The notes below the pieces were generated by a model. The model worked only from the letters and a program-made list of their open reading frames with translations. It did no database searches and was not told the origin of the DNA. A stretch of DNA of 12,244 bases, taken from contig DATLOJ010000049.1 of the NCBI GenBank assembly GCA_035536315.1, positions 1-12,244 on the forward strand. The letters are read 5' to 3'. Source of the stretch: DATLOJ01 sp035536315 (GTDB lineage: Bacteria; Actinomycetota; CADDZG01; JAHWKV01). Position numbers and translations under genes: made by a program. This document shows, piece after piece, positions 5,797 through 12,244 of this stretch (within the stretch, counting starts at the first letter, position 1; each line of letters begins with the position of its first letter).

Positions 5797-6615
5797 TTGT
5801 TGAACGTTGCGCTTAAAGCTGCAGAAGAAGAGTCCCCCTTTGTTCAGCTCATAGAGCACCTTTCTCCCCACCAATACGGCTGGGCCCCAGAGTGGGTGGT
5901 GGGTCCCTTCGACTTCTCAATCACGAACGCCGTGATGAACATCTGGCTGGCGTCGTTCCTGTGCATCGCTTTCTTCTGGATCGCTGCCAACAAGGCGAAG
6001 ATCGTGCCAGCAGGCGTTCACAACGCAGTGGAAGTCGCAACCAACTTCGTCAAGGACAACATCGTCTACTCGGTTATGAGCGTGAAGGACGGCCTTGCCT
6101 GGTACCCCTTCATCGGCACAGTTTTCTTCTTCATCTTCTTTATGAACGCTGTGGGGCTCATTCCGTACATCGGCTTCACCCCCACCTCCAACATTTGGGT
6201 TACCGGCGCCCTGGCAGTGGGGATCTATCTGATGGCTGTCGCAATTGGAATGGCAAAGCACGGTCCCCTCAAGTTCTGGATCAAATCCCTAGTTCCACCC
6301 GATGTACCGAAGGCGCTTCTCATTCTCATGATCCCAATCGAGATCGTCTCCCAATTGGCGCGGCCCTTCTCACTTGCCGTCCGTTTGTTCGCAAACATGC
6401 TGGCCGACCATGTGATCTTGCTGATCTTCGTGGGGTTCATCTTTCTCGTCGGGGGCGGTGCTTTCGCCCTGGGGCACCTCGCCGTCATTCCGGTGTCGAT
6501 GCTGTTTGAGGTTGTGTTCACCGCTTTCGCAATCTTCGTGGCCTTCATTCAGGCAGTCATCTTCGCTTTCCTCGCAACGATTTACATCAACGACGCACTA
6601 CACCCAGGTCACTAG
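5797..6615 (+). CDS. atpB: F1Fo ATP synthase subunit a
   Basis: Membrane stator subunit forming the two proton half-channels against the c-ring. The 272-residue protein has the expected five to six helices. The essential Arg is R196 in RPFSLAVRLFANM, and the conserved Gln is Q252 in FIQAVIFAFL, followed by the C-terminal TIYINDAL. Oddities: the usual NM-x-AGH/E motif reads NMLADH (200-205), with Asp204 in place of Gly, and the residue seven before Q252, normally Glu or His, is Ala245. These align with E. coli aG218 and aH245. The TTG start is one of three in a row (5794/5797/5800); 5797 has the best spacing. The gene follows atpI by about 10 bases and precedes atpE by 24. Confidence 0.97.
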   Translation: MLNVALKAAEEESPFVQLIEHLSPHQYGWAPEWVVGPFDFSITNAVMNIWLASFLCIAFFWIAANKAKIVPAGVHNAVEVATNFVKDNIVYSVMSVKDGLAWYPFIGTVFFFIFFMNAVGLIPYIGFTPTSNIWVTGALAVGIYLMAVAIGMAKHGPLKFWIKSLVPPDVPKALLILMIPIEIVSQLARPFSLAVRLFANMLADHVILLIFVGFIFLVGGGAFALGHLAVIPVSMLFEVVFTAFAIFVAFIQAVIFAFLATIYINDALHPGH

Positions 6616-6625
6616 AGCAGTTAAC

Positions 6626-6633
6626 GAAAGGAG
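6626..6633 (+). promoter_or_regulatory. Strong ribosome binding site of atpE
   Basis: GAAAGGAG sits 6 bases before TTG 6640. This near-ideal site may offset the weak TTG initiator for subunit c, the Fo subunit needed in most copies. Confidence 0.7.
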
Positions 6634-6639
6634 CACACA

Positions 6640-6906
6640 TTGGATCTAGCACTTGTTCAGGAGGGGGCCGGCGGTCTGACCGACACCGGTCTTGCCCTTC
6701 TCGGAGGCGGACTTGCGATCGGACTCGGCGCAGGAGGCGGCGCGGTTGGAATCGGCATCCTGTGGTCGAAAGGCCTCGAGGGCATCGCCAGGCAGCCGGA
6801 CGCTCGAGGAACGTTGCAGGGACTCATGTTCCTGGGGTTCGCTCTTGCTGAAGCGCAGGTTCTCTACGCTTTCGTCGTCACGATCCTCCTTCTGTTCGTC
6901 CTTTAA
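6640..6906 (+). CDS. atpE: F1Fo ATP synthase subunit c
   Basis: Forms the rotating c-ring. It has 88 residues in two helices: the first Gly-rich (G28, G30, G32, G34 and on to G39), then the polar loop ARQPDA (50-55) that contacts gamma/epsilon, then a second helix carrying the ion-binding Glu71 in FALAEAQVLYAF. Residues that give Na+ specificity in Ilyobacter-type rings (Gln in helix 1, Ser after the Glu) are Ile38 and Ala72 here, so H+ coupling is inferred. The N-terminus is a little longer than usual, and Trp42 sits near the cytoplasmic end of helix 1. TTG 6640 is chosen for its Shine-Dalgarno; no ATG or GTG is well placed. The TAA stop overlaps the atpF ribosome site. Confidence 0.97.
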   Translation: MDLALVQEGAGGLTDTGLALLGGGLAIGLGAGGGAVGIGILWSKGLEGIARQPDARGTLQGLMFLGFALAEAQVLYAFVVTILLLFVL

Positions 6907-6917
6907 GGAGGCGGTGA

Positions 6918-7457
6918 ATGAGATTTTTCGCAATCGCAGCTGAGGAGGGAGGGGGCTTCAACCCCCTCGCTCCGGAGCCCGGCCTGTACATCTGGACGAC
7001 GGTCGCATTTCTGATCGTCTTTGTTCTGCTGGCCAAGAAAATCTTTCCGAAGCTGCAGCAAACTCTGGCCGACAGAGAGGCCCGCATCAAGGAAGAGATC
7101 GAGCTGGCGGAGAAGACGCGGGCCGATGCGGAGAAGGTTCTGGAGGAGTACAAGGCCAGAGTCGCCCAGGCCCGTGACGAGGCAGGAAAAATCGTCGACG
7201 AGGCTCGCCAGGCCGCCGACAGCGTTCGCAAAGAGCTCACGGCCAAAGCCGAACAAGACGCCCGGCTCATTGTCGACAAAGCACAGCAGCAGCTTCAAGG
7301 CGAGCGTGATCGCGCGCTGGCAGAGCTGCAGCAGCAGCTGGCTACCTGGTCGACGGAGATCGCGGGCCGCATCGTCGAACGTGAGCTGAACCCGCAGTCC
7401 CAGAAGGATCTTGTCGAGAGCTTCATTACGAGCGTTGGAGACGGAAAGAAGGAATGA
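6918..7457 (+). CDS. atpF: F1Fo ATP synthase subunit b
   Basis: Peripheral-stalk subunit that ties Fo to F1 as a dimer. The 179 residues comprise a short outer N-terminus, one membrane helix (about 23-40), a basic KKIFPKL junction, and a long Ala/Glu/Arg/Lys-rich coiled-coil region (about 48-150) ending in the AGRIVERELN segment that contacts delta. Length and layout are normal for a separate b subunit; it is not fused to delta as in mycobacteria. ATG 6918 follows AAGGAGG (6905-6911) by 6 bases. Its stop overlaps the atpH start as ATGA. Confidence 0.97.
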   Translation: MRFFAIAAEEGGGFNPLAPEPGLYIWTTVAFLIVFVLLAKKIFPKLQQTLADREARIKEEIELAEKTRADAEKVLEEYKARVAQARDEAGKIVDEARQAADSVRKELTAKAEQDARLIVDKAQQQLQGERDRALAELQQQLATWSTEIAGRIVERELNPQSQKDLVESFITSVGDGKKE

Positions 7458-7996
7458 AGGACGAAAAGACGCTCGGTTACGCCAAGGCGATCTTCGAGAT
7501 CGCAAAAGGCGAGAACAGCCTTCCGCAGGTGTCCGACGAGCTGTTCAGAGTGGCGCGGGCCGTCGAGTCCAACAACGAGCTGAGGCAGGCACTGACCGAT
7601 ATCGCCGTTCCTGCTGCCGGCAAGGAGAAACTTCTCTCCGACATCCTGGATAACAAGGTGTCACCTCACACTCTGGGAATCCTCAAGTTCGTCGTTGCGC
7701 AAGGCCAGTCACGAAAGCTGATTGAAATCTCTGATGAGCTCTCGCGGCTTGCCGAGTCGGAGTCGAAGAAGGAGATCGCCGAAGTGCGCACGGCCGTCAA
7801 GCTCGACGCAGACCAGGAGGCGAGGCTTGCGAAAGCACTCTCCGCGGCTACGGGGAAAGACGTAACCGTGAAAGTGATCGTCGATCCGAAGATCATCGGC
7901 GGCGTTGTCGCAAGGGTCGGAGATGTCGTCATCGACGGATCCGTGAAACACAAGCTGGACACCCTGAAAGAAGACTTTGGACCTAGGAGAAGTTGA
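7454..7996 (+). CDS. atpH: F1Fo ATP synthase subunit delta
   Basis: Caps the top of F1 and joins it to subunit b (the OSCP homologue). The 180 residues comprise an N-terminal helical domain (about 5-108; YAKAIFEIAK start, ALTDIAVPAAGKEKLL, LKFVVAQGQ) and the C-terminal signature IIGGVVARVGDVVIDGSV (147-164) followed by KLDTLKE. ATG 7454 overlaps the atpF stop (ATGA). The only purine-rich stretches upstream are badly spaced, so translation probably depends on ribosomes finishing atpF. The stop shares its last base with the atpA ATG. Confidence 0.96.
   Translation: MKDEKTLGYAKAIFEIAKGENSLPQVSDELFRVARAVESNNELRQALTDIAVPAAGKEKLLSDILDNKVSPHTLGILKFVVAQGQSRKLIEISDELSRLAESESKKEIAEVRTAVKLDADQEARLAKALSAATGKDVTVKVIVDPKIIGGVVARVGDVVIDGSVKHKLDTLKEDFGPRRS
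7985..7990 (+). promoter_or_regulatory. Ribosome binding site deciding the atpA start
   Basis: AGGAGA lies 5 bases before ATG 7996 but only 2 before the in-frame TTG at 7993, so ATG 7996 is the start. It gives the compact TGATG junction with atpH. Confidence 0.6.
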
Positions 7997-9633
7997 TGGC
8001 CGACCTAACGCTCGATCCCAATGCAATTCGCACAGCACTCGACCAGCTGCTCAAAGACTTCAAGCCCACGGTTGAAACCGAGGAGATCGGCCGCGTAATC
8101 GACGCCGGGGACGGTATCGCTCACATCGCCGGCCTGCCTGGAACCGTGGCGAACGAGATGCTGGAGTTCCCGGGAGGCGTCATCGGGATTGCACTGAACC
8201 TCGAGGAAGAAACCATTGGGGCGGTACTCCTTGGAGCTGCCGAAACGATTGAGGCTGGAATGCCCGTCAAGCAGACGCGCCAGGTGCTGTCGATTCCAGT
8301 CGGCGACGCGTACCTGGGCAGAGTCGTTGACCCCCTTGGAAACCCGCTCGACGGGAAGGGCCCCCTCGACGAGTCGAAGATCGATGGAAGGCGCGACCTC
8401 GAGATCCAGGCCGCATCGGTAATCGACCGACAGCCGGTGAGTGAATCTCTTGCCACCGGAATCACCGCTATCGACGCAATGACTCCGATCGGAAGAGGTC
8501 AGCGTGAGCTTCTTATCGGCGACAGGCAGACCGGAAAGACCGCGGTTGCTATCGACACGATCATCAACCAGAAGCAGTACTGGGGGACCGATAAGGCCGT
8601 CAAGTGCATTTACGTTGCGATCGGTCAGAAGAACTCGACCGTGGCTCAGGTCGTTGGGGCCCTGGCAGAAGTGGGTGCCCTCGAGTACACATGCATCGTC
8701 AACGCGCCGGCGGCAGCACCGGGAGCCCTCCGATACCTTGCCCCTTACGCTGGCTCTGCGATCGGCCAGCACTGGATGTACAAGGGTGAGCACGTGCTCA
8801 TCGTCTTCGACGATCTGTCGAAGCAGGCCGATGCGTACCGCCAAATCTCGCTTCTGCTTCGGCGCCCCCCGGGCCGTGAGGCGTACCCCGGAGACGTCTT
8901 CTACCTGCACTCGCGTCTGCTCGAGCGTTGCGCGAAGCTGTCGGCCGAGCTTGGCGGCGGATCGATGACCGGACTTCCGGTGATCGAGACCAAAGAGAAC
9001 GACATCTCGGCATACATCCCGACCAACGTGATTTCGATCACCGACGGTCAGATCTTCTTCGAGACCGACCTGTTTTACCAGGGGGTTCGCCCCGCGGTTA
9101 ACGTCGGTACATCGGTTTCGCGAGTCGGAGGGGCCGCGCAGATCAAGGCGATGAAACAGGTCGCCGGCGCTCTGAAGATCCAGCTCGCCCAGTACCGTGA
9201 GCTTGCTGCTTTTGCACAGTTCGGAAGCGACCTGGGCAAGGCGTCACAGCAACAGCTCGCAAGAGGCGAGCGTCTTACCGAGTTGCTCAAGCAGCCGCAG
9301 TTCAGCCCCGTTCCGGTGGAGCAGCAGGTGGTATCCGTGTTCGCCGGCATGGAGGGCTACCTCGACGATGTTCCAGTCGTCGACATCGCTCGCTTCAACA
9401 AGGAGCTGTTGGACTTCGTTGGAGTGAGGTCGGGAGAAATTTACGAGCACCTGAGAACCAATGGCGACCTGCCTGCCGAAATCGAGAAGAGTCTGCGCAC
9501 ACAAATCGAGAGCTTCAAGCAGACCTTCGCTCCGAGCGAGGCGAAGGTGACTACCGAGCAGAGCCTTGGCATCGACGTCAGGGACTCGGACGACGCAGTT
9601 AGCGGCCTTATCGAGCAAGCCAAAGCCACATAG
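7996..9633 (+). CDS. atpA: F1 ATP synthase subunit alpha
   Basis: Non-catalytic nucleotide-binding subunit of the alpha3beta3 head. The 545 residues include Walker A GDRQTGKT (176-183), a Walker B strand ending VFDD (270-273), the RPPGREAYPGD block (290-300), and the Arg finger R376 in SVSRVGGAAQ, the same number as in E. coli. The N-terminal barrel has the RVIDAGDGIAHIAGLPG motif. The protein is about 30 residues longer than E. coli alpha (513). The extra is a C-terminal tail from about 511, acidic in the middle, reminiscent of the actinobacterial alpha extension that restrains ATP hydrolysis in mycobacteria, although the tail sequence is not the Lys-rich mycobacterial one. atpG begins 3 bases after the stop. 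Confidence 0.98.
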   Translation: MADLTLDPNAIRTALDQLLKDFKPTVETEEIGRVIDAGDGIAHIAGLPGTVANEMLEFPGGVIGIALNLEEETIGAVLLGAAETIEAGMPVKQTRQVLSIPVGDAYLGRVVDPLGNPLDGKGPLDESKIDGRRDLEIQAASVIDRQPVSESLATGITAIDAMTPIGRGQRELLIGDRQTGKTAVAIDTIINQKQYWGTDKAVKCIYVAIGQKNSTVAQVVGALAEVGALEYTCIVNAPAAAPGALRYLAPYAGSAIGQHWMYKGEHVLIVFDDLSKQADAYRQISLLLRRPPGREAYPGDVFYLHSRLLERCAKLSAELGGGSMTGLPVIETKENDISAYIPTNVISITDGQIFFETDLFYQGVRPAVNVGTSVSRVGGAAQIKAMKQVAGALKIQLAQYRELAAFAQFGSDLGKASQQQLARGERLTELLKQPQFSPVPVEQQVVSVFAGMEGYLDDVPVVDIARFNKELLDFVGVRSGEIYEHLRTNGDLPAEIEKSLRTQIESFKQTFAPSEAKVTTEQSLGIDVRDSDDAVSGLIEQAKAT

Positions 9634-9636
9634 CCC

Positions 9637-10512
9637 ATGGCTGAAAAAGCACGAGATATCGAGCGGCGGATCAAATCGATCGAGTCGACCAAGAAGATCA
9701 CGAACGCCATGCAGTTGATTGCCGCAAGCCGAATTGTCAAAGCTCAGGCAAGAACCGAGAGGTCGCGCCCTTTCTCAAAGGCGCTGACCGCGATGATCGA
9801 GATGCTTGCCAGCGAGTCAAAGTCCTCACCCCTTTTGGCAGAGCGTGAAGAGATCAGCAACGTTGCACTGATCACCATCGCGGGCGATCGCGGTCTTGCC
9901 GGCGGTTACAACTCGAACGTTTTGAGGGAGGCCATGCGTGCAACCGAGCGGGAGCAGCAGCTCGGCAGGCAGGTACGCGTTACCAGCATCGGCAAGCGCG
10001 GCTATACCTTCTTTCGCTTCCGGCGGGTTCCTCTGGCCGGCAACTTCACCGGCGTTTCCGACAACCCCACCTACGCCGACGCGAAGAAGATCGCATCCCA
10101 GATCATCGAGGACTTCGTCGCAGGCGCGGTGGACAAGGTTCTGATCGCATACACCGACTTCGTATCCGTCTCGCTCCAGCGAGCGCGTGTCACACAGGTA
10201 CTGCCGGTGCCCAGGCCGGAGGAGGAGTCGGCGCAGACGGAGCCATCCGCTTCGTTCGAGTTCGAGCCGGAGCCGGACGAGCTTCTGAACGCACTCCTGC
10301 CGCGCTACGTCGAGATGAAGGTGTACGCCGCTTTGCTGGAGGCCTCAACCTCCGAGCATGCCTCTCGCATGAGAGCAATGAAGAGTGCGACCGACAAAGC
10401 GGAAGACCTGATCAAAGTATTCAGCCTGAGGATGAACAACGCCCGTCAGGCGGAGATCACCAACGAGCTCGCCGACATTGTCGGTGCGACCGAAGCCCTG
10501 AGGGGCGCATAG
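9637..10512 (+). CDS. atpG: F1 ATP synthase subunit gamma
   Basis: Central rotor shaft linking the c-ring to the catalytic head. The 291 residues include the N-terminal coiled-coil helix DIERRIKSIESTKKITNAMQLIAASRI (7-33), the GDRGLAGGYNSN Rossmann-like start (83-94), and the C-terminal helix with SEHASRMRAMKSATDKAEDL (239-258) and ARQAEITNELADIVGATEAL (269-288). Small departures are Lys for the usual Asn in ATDNA, and NNARQA where NRARQA or NKARQA is typical. ATG 9637 lies only 3 bases after atpA and has no Shine-Dalgarno, so expression likely depends on coupling to atpA. An acidic surface stretch (195-215) is within normal family variation. Confidence 0.97.
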   Translation: MAEKARDIERRIKSIESTKKITNAMQLIAASRIVKAQARTERSRPFSKALTAMIEMLASESKSSPLLAEREEISNVALITIAGDRGLAGGYNSNVLREAMRATEREQQLGRQVRVTSIGKRGYTFFRFRRVPLAGNFTGVSDNPTYADAKKIASQIIEDFVAGAVDKVLIAYTDFVSVSLQRARVTQVLPVPRPEEESAQTEPSASFEFEPEPDELLNALLPRYVEMKVYAALLEASTSEHASRMRAMKSATDKAEDLIKVFSLRMNNARQAEITNELADIVGATEALRGA

Positions 10513-10520
10513 GAGGAGCC

Positions 10521-11975
10521 ATGGCAGTCACCGAAGCAGATGCAGCCAAGCCGCAGACCCTGGCCGAGGGAAGGATCGTCTCGGTAATCGGCCCGGTTAT
10601 CGATGTGGAGTTTCCTCCGGAAGCTCTGCCGGAGATCAACTTCGCGCTCGAAGTGGAGCGGGACGTCGGCGGCAAGTCCGAGACGATTATCGTCGAGGTG
10701 GCGCAGCACATCGGCAACTCGATGGTGCGTGCCATCTGCATGGCGCCCGCCGACGGATTGAAGCGCGGGGCGGTCGTGCGAAACACCGGAGGACCGATCA
10801 GCGTCCCCGTTGGAGAGGTAACTCTCGGTCACGTGTTCAATGTGGTGGGCAAGCCCCTAGACGTCGAGGAGAGTGCTCTCGACATCAAGGAACGGTGGGC
10901 AATTCACAGAGACCCACCACCGTTCGAAGAGCTCGAATCTCAGACGCAGATTCTTCAGACCGGAATCAAGGTCATCGACCTTCTAGAGCCGTACGTTGCA
11001 GGTGGAAAGATTGGCCTGCTGGGAGGAGCGGGAACCGGAAAGACCGTTCTCATCAAAGAGATGATTTACCGCATCGCCCAGGAACACGGTGGTTACTCAG
11101 TCTTCGCAGGCGTGGGCGAGCGCACGCGTGAGGGTAACGACCTCTGGCTCGAAATGAACGAGGCCGGCGAGGCAGTCATTTCGAAAGTGGCCATGGTCTT
11201 CGGTCAGATGGACGAGCCCCCGGGCGTGCGTCTGCGCGTTGCTCTGTCTGCACTGACTATGGCTGAGTACTTCCGCGACGTTGAGCGCCGTGACGTTCTG
11301 GTCTTCATCGACAACATCTTCCGTTTCACGCAGGCCGGGTCAGAGGTGTCGACCCTCCTCGGGCGTATGCCTTCTGCCGTCGGGTACCAGCCGACGCTTT
11401 CGGGTGAGATGGGGGAGATGCAGGAGCGCATCACATCAACAAGAGGAAAGTCGATCACATCGATTCAGGCCATCTACGTTCCGGCGGACGACTACACGGA
11501 CCCGGCGCCGCACTCGACGTTCGCCCACCTGGACGCATTCACCGCGCTGTCGAGAGACATCTTTGCACTCGGGATCTACCCGGCCGTCGACCCACTCAAG
11601 TCTTTCTCACGAGTTCTTGACGCCAGGTACGTCGGTGATGAGCATTACCAGGTGGCGAACGAGGTGAAGCGAATACTTCAGCGTTACAAGGACTTGCAGG
11701 ACATCATCGCGATCCTTGGAATCGACGAGCTCTCGGAAGAGGACAAGCTCGACGTGTTCCGGGCCCGCAAGATCCAGAAGTTCCTCTCTCAGCCCTTCTT
11801 CGTCGGTGAGATCTTCACCGGTATTCCAGGTGTGACCGTGCCGGTCGAAGACTCAGTGCGAGGATTCAAGATGATTGTCGAGGGCGAGGTCGACCACATC
11901 CCGGAGCAGGCCTTCTACATGGTCGGGGGAATCGATCAGGCGATCGAAAAAGGCAAAACGATGGAGGACGAATAG
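10521..11975 (+). CDS. atpD: F1 ATP synthase subunit beta
   Basis: Catalytic subunit of F1. The 484 residues include P-loop GGAGTGKT (168-175, with Lys174 and Thr175), catalytic Glu200 in GERTREGND, the Walker B strand VFIDNIFRFTQAGSEVS (261-277), GRMPSAVGYQPTL (281-293), and the DELSEED loop (402-408) that couples to gamma. Two spots differ from the near-universal text: Thr in place of Val in GGAGVGKT, and HLDAFTALSR and SFSR where HLDATT-x-LSR and STSR are usual. No catalytic residue is missing. ATG 10521 is preceded by AGGAGGAG (10511-10518), among the strongest ribosome sites in the window, overlapping the atpG stop. atpC starts on the base after its stop. Confidence 0.98.
   Translation: MAVTEADAAKPQTLAEGRIVSVIGPVIDVEFPPEALPEINFALEVERDVGGKSETIIVEVAQHIGNSMVRAICMAPADGLKRGAVVRNTGGPISVPVGEVTLGHVFNVVGKPLDVEESALDIKERWAIHRDPPPFEELESQTQILQTGIKVIDLLEPYVAGGKIGLLGGAGTGKTVLIKEMIYRIAQEHGGYSVFAGVGERTREGNDLWLEMNEAGEAVISKVAMVFGQMDEPPGVRLRVALSALTMAEYFRDVERRDVLVFIDNIFRFTQAGSEVSTLLGRMPSAVGYQPTLSGEMGEMQERITSTRGKSITSIQAIYVPADDYTDPAPHSTFAHLDAFTALSRDIFALGIYPAVDPLKSFSRVLDARYVGDEHYQVANEVKRILQRYKDLQDIIAILGIDELSEEDKLDVFRARKIQKFLSQPFFVGEIFTGIPGVTVPVEDSVRGFKMIVEGEVDHIPEQAFYMVGGIDQAIEKGKTMEDE
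11963..11967 (+). promoter_or_regulatory. Ribosome binding site of atpC inside the end of atpD
   Basis: GGAGG, within the last codons of atpD, lies 8 bases before TTG 11976, which directly follows the atpD stop codon. It supports TTG as the atpC start. Confidence 0.55.
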
Positions 11976-12244
11976 TTGCCCCTGCAAGTCGAGCTGGTCT
12001 CACCGGAGGACGACCTCTTCAAAGGCGAGGCGGACTTCGTCCTGGCGCGGACGGTCGAAGGTGAAATTGGAATCCTGCCCGGGCACATTCCTGTCCTCGC
12101 GCAACTCGCTGCGCCATCCGAAGTGAAGATAAGGACGGGGGAGGGCGACCAGACCTTTCCGATCGACGGCGGTTTCATGACCGTCAAGGACGACAAGATC
12201 ATCATCCTTGCGGAAGAACCTGCCGCCGAAGAGCCGGGGGCCGA
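11976..12244 (+). CDS. atpC: F1 ATP synthase subunit epsilon, 5' part, cut by the window end
   Basis: Rotor subunit at the foot of gamma. 89 codons are visible and the frame is still open at the window end. They cover the N-terminal beta-sandwich: VELVSPEDDLFKGEAD (5-20), RTVEGEIGILPGHIPVLAQL (25-44), and FPIDGGFMTVKDDKIIILAE (61-80). After residue 80 comes an Ala/Glu/Pro stretch (EPAAEEPGA) where many epsilons run into the ADxAE-type helix; whether a C-terminal helical domain follows cannot be seen. The start is TTG 11976, directly abutting the atpD stop with a Shine-Dalgarno in atpD. No other gene fits this position at the end of the operon. Confidence 0.93.
   Translation, partial: MPLQVELVSPEDDLFKGEADFVLARTVEGEIGILPGHIPVLAQLAAPSEVKIRTGEGDQTFPIDGGFMTVKDDKIIILAEEPAAEEPGA

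Noticed and set aside
8005..8910. A 301-codon open frame on the - strand opposite atpA
   Set aside because: It is antisense to a complete, conserved alpha subunit gene and shows no recognisable domain or ribosome site.
1..12244. tRNA or rRNA genes, insertion sequences, CRISPR arrays, phage or attachment sites
   Set aside because: No such structure was seen by eye; the window is filled with housekeeping genes and gaps of at most about 85 bases.

Overview
The window is a contiguous, tightly packed piece of a bacterial chromosome, most likely from Actinomycetota. The reasons are the gene neighbourhood (tsaC/Sua5 – rpiB – glyA – wecA-like – atpI – atpBEFHAGDC), the Ser/Glu active-site form of RpiB, a secreted-domain membrane protein resembling an actinobacterial family, the moderately high G+C content and the frequent TTG starts. 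atpF and atpH are separate genes, unlike the fused form in mycobacteria. I cannot name the class; an uncultured or deep-branching lineage is possible. There are no tRNA or rRNA genes, mobile elements, CRISPR arrays or long repeats, and no gene-free stretch over about 85 bases.

Bases 1-950 carry the 3' end of a threonylcarbamoyl-AMP synthase gene and rpiB on the + strand. Bases 962-2614 encode an uncharacterised protein with a signal peptide, a four-cysteine outer domain, a Pro/Ser/Thr linker and about eight membrane helices. It converges on glyA (- strand), with 4 bases between the stop codons. glyA and the wecA-like GlcNAc-1-phosphate transferase gene diverge from a compact region (3876-3926) in which glyA has a -35/-10 promoter placed for an almost leaderless mRNA starting at GTG 3875.

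From 5142 to the window end is the F1Fo ATP synthase operon: an AtpZ-like protein, AtpI, a, c, b, delta, alpha, gamma, beta and the first 89 codons of epsilon. It has a recognisable promoter (TTGCCC, 17 bases, TACTAT). A perfect 18-bp palindrome matching the Rex redox-repressor operator lies over the predicted transcription start, so the operon is probably controlled by the NADH/NAD+ ratio. The genes overlap or nearly touch. Several start with TTG behind strong Shine-Dalgarno sequences, whereas single-copy delta and gamma have poor ones.

The core enzymes look intact. The least expected protein feature is in subunit a: the Gly next to the essential-Arg helix motif is Asp, while the acidic or His residue seven positions before the conserved Gln of the last helix is Ala. 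This looks like a relocated acidic residue near the proton path. I found no new multi-gene system; the strongest leads are the Rex operator, the subunit a substitution pair and the uncharacterised membrane protein.
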